A model generated the notes under the pieces. The model had not been told where the DNA came from, ran no database searches, and saw only the letters and a program-made list of their open reading frames with translations. Positions 1 through 11,389 of a DNA stretch of 64,000 nt are shown here, piece by piece (the first letter of the stretch is position 1; each line of letters starts with the position of its first letter). This DNA comes from Hydrangea macrophylla (taxonomy: Eukaryota; Streptophyta; Magnoliopsida; Cornales; Hydrangeaceae): positions 13,259,218 through 13,323,217 of the forward strand of contig CM066982.1 in assembly GCA_033977485.1 (NCBI GenBank), given 5' to 3'. The translations under genes and the position numbers were made by a program.

Positions 1-904
1 ATATTAAGATAAAATTTCTATATATATTGTAACCAATATCAATCGGGATTTGATAAGATTTGGTCAAATTTGGTAACTGATTCAATTAAATCTGAATTAA
101 ATGTATGTATATATATACGATTTTGGATATATAGGTTAGGGGTAAAAAAGACATCTAATAATTCTATAATAGGAAAATTTGGATTAATCTCTAACAACAT
201 TTATAATTATAGGGTCTATCATTAGGAAGTACCAATTGGTGGGTCTATTACAACAAACATAGGTAGAATGGGATTTTCCACTAAATTTTTCTTTTTAAAA
301 AACAATAAAAATCCCCCAATTTTCGCGGCATAAAAGAAGAAGCTACAATTAAATGCTTTCAAAGGAGAAAAAAGAAGAGAAAATTTTGTGGATCAGAGCA
401 TTGACACACCCAGTTGTAACAGAAAAGTTTCATTAATTGAGCTACTAAATATATGTTTAAGTGCTCTCTACACTAATCTAGACAATTACTGTCAATTAGG
501 TCACATTTAGCATACCCAATTTAAAGGTCCAAATGTAATTAGAGTTTAATTCTAGGGACAATTCGTGATCATAAGTCCATTTTAGGGTACTTATTTAGCA
601 TTAGACCAATCAAAGATAATATTTTAGTGAAAGGTCCTTTTGCAAAAAATTAGACAAAAATGCCCATCATACAGGAAAGTGTTTCTCCTTGTGCAACTGC
701 AACTGCAACTTCTGACTAGTCAATGATTGCTAACTTTTGTTTTGTTTTTTTTTTTTTCCTCTAAACATTGAAAATTTATAACTTTCAATCTACAAATCAC
801 ATTTTCAAAAAATTAATATTTTTGAAATCAGCTCGACGAGAACTATCAAATTAGTACAGTGGATTGATGTGAAATTCTAAAAAACATATATATATATATA
901 TATT
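1..904. other. AT-rich intergenic DNA, no gene seen
   Basis: No reading frame resembling a known protein is visible on either strand. The stretch is AT-rich, with poly-T near 748-760 and a short TA run near 890-905. Confidence 0.6.
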
Positions 905-1072
905 TATATACGGTCACGCTCTTAAATGAATATGGTCAAGTGAACATATCCAGTGAACATTATTTTTTTGCCTAAAAGAACCCGCTGGCCGCCCCACTGA
1001 CCCGCGCGCTCCGCTGACCCGCGGGTTCTTTTAAAGCAAAAAATATTGTTCACTCAATCCAGGCCGTATATA
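905..1072. repeat. Inverted-repeat element with GC-rich core
   Basis: The ends (TATATACGG at 905, CCGTATATA near 1064) and an inner arm (GTGAACATTATTTTTTTGC against GCAAAAAATATTGTTCAC) are inverted repeats. They enclose a very GC-rich centre (AAAGAACCCGC...GCGGGTTCTTT) in AT-rich surroundings. This fits a small foldback element or MITE. The family is not recognised and no target-site duplication could be fixed. Confidence 0.6.
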
Positions 1073-2176
1073 TATGTATATATATGTATTTGTGAAATTT
1101 CACAACAAAAAGTTTGGATAATTTCACAACAATTTTTTTTATAAAATTTCACCAAAAAAAGGTTTATGTAAATTTAACAACTTTATACTTAAATTATAGG
1201 ACATATAGCTATCCAGTAAAGTATACCAATATGAATGTATTAGACTATTAGTACACCCTTTGAGTTTGAGAAAACATTGTAAATTATATTAAAGAAAAAG
1301 TATGTAAAAATAAAAGTTGTGAAATTTTATAACAAAAAATTTTTGTGGAATTTAATACTTTAATCAATACTCATAAGATCCAAGATTAAGCACAATTTGC
1401 AACCACAACTTTGTGGACCAACATATCACCAATTGTAGCATTGCCAAACAAACTCTTATCTGGCATACCAAGCAAGGAATCAAAACATGTCTCCTGAATC
1501 CTGATATATACTTGACATACTTCTTCACAAACACAACAAAACTCCTTAGGCCATATCTAAGGGAGGAGCCATTACCCTAGTCAAAACCTTCAACTACCAA
1601 AATGCCTAGTCAAAATTTCAAATTTGGTCTCTAATGCAAAGAGCCATCACATGAGCCAAAATGACTCTTTCCCAATTGGAGAGCCAAAATGCCTAGGATG
1701 ATGGAGGTGAGCTAAAAAAATGGCGCCAATGATCATGGTGGTTGGCCTATGTACTTCAATTTGATTGGGTTTGGGATGTGGGCCAAGTCATTGATTAAAT
1801 GAAAAAATGGCAAAACAAATAAATGGCTAGTCATTTGGCTATTGTGGTTGGAGTGGCTTCCATATATTGGCTAGGCATTTTCCTATTCAACTAGCCAAAT
1901 CGATATTTTGCCTAGCCCATTTGCCTAATTCTATTAGAGTTGCTCTTAGAAGCATAGATCTTGGAGTCTACACGTGTCAACCATGTTAAGCACATCTTCA
2001 CAATCATCATTACCACCACCGTCATCCTCGTCGGCATGTTTAGCAAAAGCGGCGACGGTGGGAGAGAGAAATGGACCTTCTCTTGCACAACTTTACACAC
2101 GGACTTTTTACAAATATAGTTTCCTACTTGTCCTTTTAACCACACAATTTCATAATTGGAGAGGATTTAAGCTAAT
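1073..2176. other. Intergenic DNA with a possible decayed foldback element
   Basis: There is no supported gene. Between about 1552 and 1951, words such as AAAATGCCTAG on the left recur inverted on the right (CTAGGCATTTT near 1870). The right end resembles the GAGCAACTCTAATAG termini common in plant MITEs. The pairing is imperfect, so this is a weak call. Confidence 0.35.
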
Positions 2177-2289
2177 GGCTCATAAGGTAACGTTATAGTT
2201 TTTAGTTTTTAGTTTTGGTTTTGGTTTTTGTATTGAATTTTTGGTTTTTGGTTACAAAAATAAAAAATTACAGCGTTACCATGCGAGCC
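2177..2289. repeat. Small MITE, copy 1 of a two-copy family
   Basis: It starts GGCTCATAAGGTAACG and ends CGTTACCATGCGAGCC, a near-perfect terminal inverted repeat around a T/G-rich centre (TTTTTAGTTTTTAG). A second copy with the same termini lies at 31211-31307. The length, TIR structure and repetition support a MITE. The superfamily is not determined. Confidence 0.65.
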
Positions 2290-2806
2290 CTAAATTTCTA
2301 TTTATTCTAATCGAAATTTGGCATTTACAATTGGGCAAATTACGTTGATCTCCCGTGAGGTATCTGACAATTACAGGGACCTCCCCTGTGTTTTCAAAAA
2401 TTACACTCACCTCCCTTATATTTTGAAAATGACTGTTATACCCTTAGACAAATCATCAAAAAATTATCCACTATTTTTTAAAAATGAAAAAAAATTAACA
2501 ATTGTGAAAAAAAATAATAAATCATCGACAAAATTTTAGTATATACCAAATCAAGCTTTTACTAATTTTTTTTTTAAAAAAATATCAACAGTAAATTTAA
2601 AAATCATAAAAATCTTCAACAAATTTATTTACTACCACTTTAAAATGAAAAGAATAATAACAATAATGAAAAAAAAAAAAAAAAACATCAATAATTTTTT
2701 ATAAAAAAAATGAATAGTTATATTGTATTTTTGTCTACTTTATATTTTTAAAATTGTGAGCTTGCTCCTAACATTGTGAATGAGCTACTCTGATAAAAAC
2801 TTAATT

Positions 2807-2832
2807 AGTACACGCCATGTACGGGCATTGCC

Positions 2833-2837
<5 letters not shown>
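2807..2837 (+). other. Possible Helitron 3' terminus
   Basis: CACGCCATGTACGGGCATT is followed by GCCCTAG and then T. The GGGC/GCCC pair could form a short hairpin just before a CTAG-T ending, as in Helitron 3' ends (hairpin, then CTRR, then T). The same motif recurs near 47105-47132. The stem is only 4 bp, so this is tentative. Confidence 0.3.

Positions 2838-2886
<49 letters not shown>
2836..2886. repeat. (GT)n microsatellite
   Basis: An uninterrupted GT dinucleotide repeat of about 50 bp lies directly after the possible Helitron terminus. Confidence 0.9.
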
Positions 2887-2888
<2 letters not shown>

Positions 2889-3096
2889 GAAGACTCCACT
2901 GAGCATGTTTTTTTTTAAAAAAAAAAATAAAGCAGACAAAAATGCAATATAACTCTTCATTTTTCTAAAAATTTAGTTGATTTTTTTTTTTCATTATTGT
3001 TATCATTCTTTTCATTCTAAAGTAGTAGTAGATAATTTTGTTGATGATTTTTTTTTTTTTATGTATTTAAATTATTATTGATATTTATAAATAAAA

Positions 3097-3258
3097 GAGT
3101 AATGCTATGCTTCCCAAATTTCTTTCCCAAAAATATTTTCTAACACATGTGGCAGTGGACCCAGTTGATTTTAATTAGTTGTGATGTTAAAGTGGTTCAA
3201 CTGTGGTCATACTTCAACATCATTTGGGATGAAAATTTGGGAGGCATAGTATTACTCT
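3097..3258. repeat. MITE nested in the foldback element
   Basis: The left end AGAGTAATGCTATGC pairs with the right end GCATAGTATTACTCT, and CCCAAATTTC pairs with GAAAATTTGGG just inside. The flanks are near-identical A/T words (TAAATAAAA and TAAATAAAT), compatible with an 8-9 bp target duplication. It has no coding capacity. Confidence 0.6.
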
Positions 3259-3487
3259 AAATAAATGTTCTAATATCTTTCAACTACTACTTGGACAAAA
3301 AGTTAAATGACTTAATATTAAAAAATTAAATTTGTAAACTATTGTAAGTTAGGCTAAAGATTATAAAACCTTAATTTGAAATTTTTATAAATTTTTTTTT
3401 TCGAGCTGCAATTTTTATAAAATTAGGGCTAAATACTATAAATCTAAATCTGTAAAATTTGTTAATGTATATATAATTTTATCTAAT

Positions 3488-3558
3488 GTGCGCGCGCGCG
3501 CGTACACACACACACTCACACAAATACACACACACATGTACATATATATATATATATA
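3488..3558. repeat. Compound microsatellite (CG, CA, TA)
   Basis: A run of CG dinucleotides passes into CA repeats and then into TA repeats. Confidence 0.85.
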
Positions 3559-3703
3559 AAATGAGATAAGGGGTAAATTGGTAATCTTACACTCAAAAAG
3601 TAGGTAGAGAGGAGGTGAGTGTTATTTTCCAAACTAGAGGCGAGGTCCTTGTAATTGTCATATACCTTAAGGAAGGTTAGTGTAATTTTCCCTTTACAAT
3701 TTG

Positions 3704-4059
3704 ACAGATGGAAAAATCCCAAAGCCCTTTTATATTCACCAGGCATAATTATACTAGGAGACAGATTGAAAAAGCAAAGACTCGTTCTGTGGTTCATAAG
3801 TGAATTAGTTTTATAAATTCAGGTATTTAGTGAGTGCCAATTTGTTATGTAGGAATTTGTGTCCAACCTAATAATTCTCTTTAAACTAGTTTTTTTTTTT
3901 GGGCATTCAGCCAAAGACAACTATAATCTATGGAATAAAATTTAAAGTCCATGGCCCAAACCAATAGTTTATAAACCTCCTCCAATGATAAAAAGACAAA
4001 AATAACCGTCTCTCTCTATAAACCCAACACACGAGACAAAAAATCAAAACCAGAAAAAC
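3704..4059. other. Intergenic DNA, nothing recognised
   Basis: AT-rich sequence with no supported coding, RNA or repeat feature, lying between the foldback element and the G-rich array. Confidence 0.5.
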
Positions 4060-5945
4060 CATGATGGAGGTGACATAGTAGTGGAGGTGCTGCGATTGTA
4101 GATGATGGTGGTGATGGTGATGGTGGTGTTGCGATGGTGATGGAGGCGACGATGGCGGTGGTGTTGTTGTGACAGTGATGGAGGTGACGTGGTGGTGGAG
4201 GTGCTGCGATTGTAGATGGAGGTGACGATGGTGGTGGTGGTGGTGGTGCGATGGTGGTAGCGGTGGTGCTGTGATGGTGGTAGTGATGACGATGGTAATG
4301 GAGGTGACGATGGTGTGATGTCGATGGTGACAGCGATGGCAACGGCAACGGAAATAGCAACGGTGATGGCGGCGGTGGTGGGGTGCGGTGGTGGTGCTCT
4401 GATGGTGGAGGTGGTGCTGCAAAATTATTTGTTTTCAAAAACAGATAATATTGTGGTGCTACTGGTGGTGGTCGTGGTGGTGCTGTGATGGCAATGGTTG
4501 TGAACTGTGTTGTTATGCGGGTGGGGGTGGTAGTGGTGATGGTGGTGGTGGTGCGGTGGTGTTGGTGGTGGTGCTGCTGCAAAATTATCTGTTTTAGAAA
4601 ACAGATAATATTATCTGTTTTAAAAAATAGATAATATTGTGATGCTGCTGGTGATGGTCGTGGTGGTGTTGTGATGGCGATGGTTGTGAACTGTGCTGCT
4701 ATGGGGTTGGTGGTAGTGGTGGTGGTACGGTGGTGGTGGTGATAGTGGTGCTCTGATGGTGGAGGTAGTGCTGCAAAATTATCTGTTTTAGAAAACAGAT
4801 AATATTATCTGTTTTAAAAAACTTGTCTGTTTTCTAAAACAGATAATATTGTGGTGCTGTTGGTGGTGGTCGTAGTGGTGCTGTGATGGCAGTGGTAGTG
4901 AACTGTGCTGTTATGGGAGTGGTGGTGGTAGTGGTGGTGGTGCGGTGGTGGTGGTGCTCCGATGCTGGTGGTGGTGCTATGATGGCGATGATTGTGAACT
5001 GTGCTGTTATGATGGTGCTACTGGTGGTGGTGGTGCTCAGATGGTGTTGGTGGTGCTATAAAATTATCTGTTTTCGAAAGCAAATAATATTGTGGTGCTA
5101 CTGGTGGTGGTCACGGTGGTGCTGTGATAACAGTGGTTGTGAACTGTGTTGTTATGGGGGGGGGGGTGCTCTGATGGTGGTGGTGGTGCTACTGCAAAAT
5201 TATCTATTTTCGAAAATAGATAATATTATCTGTTGAGCATGACAGATAATAACATCACAAATGGTGTTGTTATGGGGGGGGGGGGGGGGGGGGGGGGGGG
5301 GTGATGGTGGTGGTGGTGGTAGTGATGCTGCTGCTGCGGTGGTGGTGGTGGTGGTGTTGCAAAATTATCTAAAAAAACAGATAATATTGTAAAAATAGAT
5401 AATGTTATCTGTTTTCAAAAACAGAAAATATTGTGGTGCTGGTGGTGGTCGTGGTGGTGCTGTGATGGTAGTGGTTGTGATGCGATGGTGGTGATGATGG
5501 TCATGACGATGGTGGTGGTGATGGCAGTGATGATGGTGGTGGTGGTAGTGGCGATGACGATGGTGATGGTGATGACGATGGAGATGGCGATGGTAGTGGT
5601 GGTGCTGCGATGGTGTTGGCGCTAGTGCTGCGATGGTAGGCGTGGTGGCGATGGTAGTGGTGCTGTAATGGTGGACACGGTGGGGTGGTGGTGCTACAAT
5701 GGTGGCGATGGTGCTGCAATGGTGGAAACGGTGGCGAGGGTGGTGGTGGTGCTACGATGGTGGCGATGGTGGTGCTGTGATAGTGGTGGTGCTGTGATAA
5801 TGGTGGTGCTACGATGGTGGCGATAGTGGTGTTGTGATGGCAGTGGTGGTGGCGCGGTGGGCGATGGGGTGGCGTGGTGGCGATGCTGGTGGTGGCGGCG
5901 ACGGTGGCGATCATGCTGGTGGTGAAGATGACGATTGTGGTAGTG
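4060..5945. repeat. 1.9 kb G-rich GGT/GAT array with palindromic modules
   Basis: The plus strand is dominated by GGTGGTGGT, GATGGTGGT and GTGCTGTGATGG triplet-type repeats. Modules of ATTATCTGTTTT/AAAACAGATAAT palindromes recur at about 4420, 4580, 4775, 5060, 5200 and 5370. A TGAACTGTG word recurs near 4501, 4687, 4899, 4993 and 5140, so there is a loose higher-order period of about 150-280 bp. Open frames across it encode only His/Pro/Thr or Val/Met/Trp low-complexity peptides, so I read it as a non-coding minisatellite. The strong G bias on one strand would favour G-quadruplex or R-loop structure (inference). Confidence 0.8.
5274..5301. repeat. Poly-G tract (28 G)
   Basis: An uninterrupted G homopolymer inside the GGT array. 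It is one of five G or C homopolymers of 17-38 bases in this window and may be real slippage or a base-calling artefact. Confidence 0.85.
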
Positions 5946-6923
5946 GTCGGGGTAGATTTGTCATAAAAAAATTTTTTTAAAAGAAGGGATTTAAGTTAAA
6001 AACAAATGAGCACTTTGGGATTTTATAAACTATAGGCCAATTTTAAGGGATTTAGCTCAAAATTTTCCTTTTTTTTTTTTGTCAAAGTAATATGTTTGAA
6101 AAAGCCTAAAACATGACGTGTCTAGTCCAAGTTCAATATTTATCCGATTCTTATGAGAACCTAATTTGATAAATGTGTGTTTTTTACGTGGGCTTTTTTT
6201 TCAAATATATTGTTAATAAAATTCTTAAAAATAATTTTTCTATCAAACCAACAGACACACTTGGTTCTCACAACTCACAATAACTAAATAAAAAAAATGG
6301 ACTTCCTCTTAACCAAATCTTGTTTTAGACTCTTTTATTCAAACACTCTGATGTGTACAAGGAGAACCGGACAAAGCCTATGGGATTATACTGACGTTTC
6401 CTCAATTTGCCTGTTCGAACCAGAGAGCATACTGAAGAGCCGCCACCACCGCCGCACGCCTCGCACCGCCGGTAAGGCCATGAGGTTTTGAACTCACCCG
6501 CCAAATCTGTGAGTGGTTACTTTAACTCTCCCCCAAAATGAATTTCATTCAATTTTTTTTTTTAATTTTTTTTGGGTGTGTACAACCTGTTTCTGAGAGT
6601 TGCAGTCGCATTTGAATTTTAATTTTCTGCTGTTGGTTTGCTTAATTTTTACTTTGTTCTTTCAAATTCTTTGTGGGTTTGGAATAGTTCTAAATCAAAT
6701 ATGAAGTATTATAGTTTGTGTAAATGTGATCACTTTGCGTGTCTTTTTCTTCGTGATGGATTCAAAATTGCAAGCGGGAATACATTTGGCTTTGTCTAAC
6801 GTTTCTAGTTTCTTTGTTTTGGTGGGTATTTTACTTTCTGTTTTGTCTACAAAATGTTTGTAAAAATGCGTCACATGTTTACAAATTTTTATTAAGATTC
6901 CTTGAGAATGGAAAGGTGCTTGT
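5946..6923. other. Upstream region of the PYRR-like gene
   Basis: There is no convincing CDS. A GC-richer patch at 6430-6485 (CCGCCACCACCGCCGCACGC, then CCGGTAAGG) could be an untranslated 5' exon with a splice donor. That is only a guess from composition and the donor-like GTAAGG. Confidence 0.3.
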
Positions 6924-8150
6924 TCTAATTTTGAAGGGATTTGAAACATAATCCAATCTTTCATGTGTTGAATTCATCTTTGGTTAATATTTTGTGTTAA
7001 AAAAATTGATAATGTCGTTATAATGATCCTTATTCAGTATTTATATTCAGTCACTTCCAAACAATTGATTATTATATAACAGCTTATCCAATTGCCTAAT
7101 TCTAGCATGTTCCATACACAGGATATAAATCCTGCCTTATCCTATCCTATTTGGCATTAGGTGACTCTAGTGATGCTAAATATGTAGCTTCTCAATACAT
7201 CTAGGTGAGGTATAGAATACAACTAGGGGTGTGTGTGGATGGCCACTGATTGTGAGTTGGGTCATTACTAGCTCCACTTGTGTTAAAAGACGAGGGTAGA
7301 GAGGAAAGCATGTGAGTGTATTTAGAATTTTCATGGAACTATAGAACTAAAGTGGTGATTTTTTAATTTTAAGAACATGCCCCCACTCCAACAAGACTGA
7401 TAAGAAGTGATAAATATTTCAGAGAAAATTTAGAGAGTGAGAAAGAGAGAGCAAGCTCAAGTTGCTAATGGGGTTCTGTTTGGGAGCGTTCTCTGCTTCC
7501 ATTGTCTGCAAGGCCAACACTCACATGTCCAACAACCACAATTCCAACAACAAGAATAATTCCCACGCACTCGATGCATCCTTCATCAAACTCGCCGCCG
7601 AGATAGCTGACAAGTCTGCCGGATTCACGTCTCCCCACCCGAACTTCGGCTGCATGATCGTAACCGCGACCGGAAATGTCGTCGGAGAGGGCTATCTGTA
7701 CGCGCAGGGGATCAAGCCCGCTGAGGTCCAGGCGGTGGAGGTTGCTGGCGATTGGTGCAAACGCGCCACCGCGTATATGAACATGGAACCAGGCAATTGT
7801 CATGGTGACCGCACTGCTGTCTCTTCTCTAATCAAGGTTTGGCGATGACTGGCTCTTCTTTTTTCTTTTTTATTTTCCCAATGTTACTTTTCGTTTTTCA
7901 GCCTTTTTTTTTCGTTATTAATTAATTTAAACAATCAATCCTTGAGTGTTTAAACTACTCTTATAAAAAGGTGTTGGCCTTTATCAAAAAAATGATCCAG
8001 GATTGGTAAAATTTGATTAGTCCATTTTTTATGAGACAGGTGAAGTCCTTTTGTCATTGTAACTTTGCTTTTGGAAAGCAAGGAAAGTGATTTGTAGATA
8101 CTTAGGGCCTATTTGGGTGTCCGTTAATGCAATAACCGCATTCATACTCT
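6924..8150 (+). repeat. Tandem duplication unit A (promoter and exon 1 of PYRR-like gene)
   Basis: The sequence starting TCTAATTTTGAAGGG and running to CGCATTCATACTCT is repeated in direct orientation at 8148-10494. The units include the upstream region, the first coding exon and the first part of intron 1. Outside the hAT insertion in unit B they differ by scattered substitutions and small indels, so the duplication is fairly recent. Confidence 0.9.
7468..7836 (+). pseudogene. PYRR-like exon 1, copy A (orphan duplicate)
   Basis: The first coding exon runs from ATG (MGFCLGAFSASIVCK) for 123 codons to LIK, followed by a GT donor. The protein matches the N-terminal deaminase-like domain of plant riboflavin protein PYRR: AEIADKSAGFTSPHPNFGC near residue 50, GEGYLYAQG near 78, and a C-terminal stretch AYMNMEPGNCHGDRTAVSS. 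As known for plant PYRR, the zinc-binding His/Cys residues of active deaminases are absent. The first residues lack an obvious long transit peptide. An Asn- and His-rich linker (NNHNSNNKNN) precedes the domain. Copy A keeps PHPNFGC but has EPGNCHGD where the family usually has EPGDCHGD. Either copy could be spliced to the downstream exons; which is used cannot be told from sequence. Confidence 0.75.
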
Positions 8151-8170
8151 AATTTTGAAGGGATTTGAAA

Positions 8171-9297
8171 CAGGGGCGGATCCAGGAATTTGGCCCAAGG
8201 GGGCTATCTTTTACGCATTACAGTACTTAAGTAGACTTTTCATATTTGACGATAAAAGAGATACGGAGAAGTGGAGAAAACACATAAATATGCACTTTTT
8301 TACTAGCTACTCGATCAATAATCTGCATAATTCTTCGAAGTACAGTTTTTTTTCTCGAGAAACTTTATAATTCTTGAATAATTTTGATGAAGGTCACCCT
8401 ATTTATAAATAATAGTTAGTATGATCAATGGCCAAGATTTATATAAGGGGCGATCATCCAATGGAATAGAAACTCATGATAATATTTTAGAAGTTTTGGA
8501 CCTCATAATAAAGTAATCTTTCTAGAAGGTCACCCTACTTATAATAAATATTATGTACAAGTCTCTAAAAGACTCTAGAGAATTCAATGATTTCCTTTAA
8601 GTCTAGAGAGTTCTGAGCATTATGTACAAGTTAATGTAAAACTACCTACAGCAAAATAAAAGTTCCTTAAATTTTATTTATTATTATTTTTTCAAATAGA
8701 GAGAATTTCCTAATTTAATTACCATAATCCAACCCCTAAACCTTTTTGGTGGTCAGGATAATAGGCATATAACTTTTATCCGACGTTTGGTGGTGCCACC
8801 ATATATGATAAAATAGTTCTGAACTTGGTTTTTATCTCATGGAGAGCGCAATAACTCTAACCCATAGAAGGGGGAATATTAGGTGAGATTAGAAGTTTGA
8901 GATAACTTCTTGGGATAAAAAGACTTTTTTTATTTTCAGATTTTTTTTTACAGATCCAGTTTTTCCCTTCAGATCTACTTTTTATTAAAAAAAAATTTCC
9001 AAATCTCTTTTTTTCCTTTAGGATCATAATTTAGTTATTATCTGGAATATATATATTGGCATGTTCCAAACACAGGACAACATAACAACTTATCACACAG
9101 AGTTATTATCCTATCTGATCATGCTTTATCATGTCCTATCCGCCAGATTTATCCGGCCTGCCAAACGAGGCCTAATAGAATAGGGACTTGATCAAATTTT
9201 TAGGGGGGCTTAACTTAAATATAACTTTCTTTTACAGAGTATATAAAGAATTTTCTAAAACTTAGAGCCTCCTTGCCCTTATATAGATCCGCCCCTG
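8171..9297. mobile_element. Non-autonomous hAT-like transposon, 1,127 bp
   Basis: It starts CAGGGGCGGATC and ends GATCCGCCCCTG, a perfect 12-bp terminal inverted repeat. It is flanked on both sides by the 8-bp direct repeat ATTTGAAA (8163-8170 and 9298-9305). An 8-bp duplication and CAGGG-type ends are the hallmark of the hAT superfamily. No transposase frame is visible. The same position in duplication unit A (near 6940) lacks the insertion, so the element arrived after the duplication or in only one copy. Confidence 0.92.
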
Positions 9298-9817
9298 ATT
9301 TGAAACATAATCCAATCTTTCATGAGCTGAATTCATCTTTGGTTAATATTTTGCGTTTAAAAAAAATTGATAATGTGGTTATAATGATTCTTATTCAGTA
9401 TTTATATTCAGTCACTTCCAAACACTTGATTATTATATAACAGCTTATTCAACCGCCTAATTCTAGCATGTTCTATACGCAGGATATAAATCATGCCTTA
9501 TCCTTTAGGTGGGTCTAGTGATGCTAAATATGTAACTTCTCAATACATCTAGGTGAGGTATAGAATACAACTAGGGGTGCGTGTGGATGGCCACTGATTA
9601 TGAGTTGGGTCATTACTAGCTCCATTTTGTTGAAACAGGAGGGTAGAGAGGAAGGCATATGTGAGAGTGTATTTAGAATTTCACGGAACTATAGAACTAA
9701 AGTGGTGATTTTTAAATTTTACAAACATGCCCCCACTCCAACAAGACTGATAAAAAGTGATAAATATTTCAGAGAAAATTTAGAGAGTGAGAAAGAGAGA
9801 GCAAGCTGCTGCTGCTA

Positions 9818-10186
9818 ATGGGGTTCTGTTTGGGAGCCTTCTCTGCTTCCATTGTCTGCAAGACAAACACTCACATGTCCAACAACCACAATTCCAACAA
9901 CAAGAATAATTCCCACGCACTCGATGCATCCTTCATCAAACGCGCCGCCGAGATAGCTGACAAGTCTGCCGGATTCACGTCTCCCCACTCGAACTTCGGC
10001 TGCGTGATCGCAACCGCGACCGGAAATGTCGTCGGAGAGGGCTATCTGTACGCGCAGGGGACCAAGCCCGCTGAGGTCCAGGCAGTGGAGGTTGCTGGCG
10101 ATTGGTGCAAACGCGCCACCGCGTATATGAACATGGAACCAGGCGATTGTCACGATGACCGCACTGCTGTCTCTGCTCTAATCAAG
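9818..10186 (+). CDS. PYRR-like exon 1, copy B
   Basis: This is the exon-1 copy nearest the rest of the gene: ATG at 9818, 123 codons, ending LIK before a GTTTGG donor. Compared with copy A it has EPGDCHDD and TAVSALIK, closer to the family in that segment, but HSNFGC instead of the usual HPNFGC. Phase fits exon 2 (K then AGINRVVVGIRHPL). Confidence 0.75.
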
Positions 10187-10494
10187 GTTTGGTGATGACT
10201 GACTCTTCTTTTTTATTTTCCCAATATTACTTTTCGTTTTTCAGCCTTTTTTTTTTCGTTATTAATTAATTTAAACAATCAATCCTTGAGTGTTTAAACT
10301 ACTCTTATAAAAAGGTGTTGGCCTTTATCAAAAAAATGATCCAGGATTGGTAAAATTTGATTAGTCCATTTTTTATGAGACAGGTGAAGTCCTTTTGTCA
10401 TTGTAACTTTGCTTTTGGAAAGCAAGGAAAGTGATCTGTAGATACTTAGGGCCTATTTGGGTGTCCGTTAATGCAATAACCGCATTCATACTCT

Positions 10495-11389
10495 TAGACA
10501 ACATTTTTAACTTCGAAGACGATGATCCTGAATGGTTATGCTTAAAAAATCATGAATTCAACATTCCAACAAAACGTAGGAATTGTCATATTTGAATAAA
10601 TATGGTGAAGTCTCCTCTTTATCTTAATGGATTCATTCACAATGATGGATTTTTTTAAGATAGAACGTAAATTTTAAGTCAGAATATTCAAATTAAAGTA
10701 ACAACTAAGCATGTTATTCTTGAACGGGTTCAACAAAAGATTTGTTTAAACTGCACTTACACCCTCTCAATTATAGATTTCATATCATCCTCAGTTGATC
10801 TTCAAAGCACAGTGGGTAGCTTTTTCGATTTGTACAATTATGCATTTTCTTAGGAAGCAATTTACTTCTTAAAATCAGTGTCATCATGTTTGGTTATTGT
10901 AGCCATTTTTCATAACTATGCCAACATCACATTGGACCTCAAAACACTTCCTCTATCCACGTTCGTGACCGTGATATTGAGGAGCCATAATTACCAACCT
11001 GTCCAATTTCTTTATACCGCGAAATGATTACTTTCCTCCTATCTAAATATACCCACAACGAGATGTGCTGTGGTGACCATGGAGGAAACATTCTAGTTGA
11101 AACTCTTGGACTTATTTACGATATCTGTGGACAAGAAGGCTTGTACGGTTGCATTTGCTTCTATATGGAAGAGATTTTTTTTTTTCACCTATTTTTGGGA
11201 GATGCTTTCCAGACTTGGAGTTTAATTTGCTGGAAAATTGCTTGCTTTGCTTGAGGAATAAAAAAGGTGTGAATTTGGATAGATGGATTCCAAGAGTGAC
11301 TACTTTAATACGCGTCTTCTTATGGTGCCTTGTCGAGAGTTAGGAACTCGGAGTTCCCTTAAAAGAGTATTTTGATGGCAGATAGCCAC
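10495..11389. other. Intron 1 of the PYRR-like gene, left part
   Basis: AT-rich intron sequence. Short open stretches (for example around 11024-11254) resemble nothing I recognise and have no splice context. Confidence 0.5.

Larger units (their letters stand above)
2328..3703. mobile_element. Foldback (MULE-like) element with about 110-bp inverted ends
   Basis: The left end (ACCTCCC and CAATTACAGGGACCTCCC words around 2335-2450) matches the reverse complement of the right end (3590-3703, for example GACAATTACAAGGACCTC in complement) over roughly 110 bp. The interior is A/T-rich, non-coding, and carries a (GT)n tract and a nested MITE. A related sequence lies at 46665-47210. Long imperfect TIRs with no coding capacity suggest a non-autonomous MULE-type foldback element. 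The superfamily is inferred. Confidence 0.6.
8148..10494 (+). repeat. Tandem duplication unit B, interrupted by a hAT insertion
   Basis: Direct repeat of 6924-8150, enlarged by 1,135 bp through the hAT-like element at 8171-9297 plus its 8-bp target duplication. The two units abut at CATACTCT/AATTTTGAAG. Confidence 0.9.

Noticed and set aside
3928..5914. Long open frames encoding His/Pro/Thr-rich or Val/Met-rich proteins
   Set aside because: They are produced by the GGT/CCA triplet array in several frames at once, with no domain, codon signature or splice context.
6297..6491. 64-codon frame near the PYRR-like gene
   Set aside because: No family resemblance and no conserved start; more likely untranslated or intergenic.
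7465..10153. Minus-strand 112-codon frames opposite the two PYRR exon 1 copies
   Set aside because: Antisense shadows of the duplicated coding exon.
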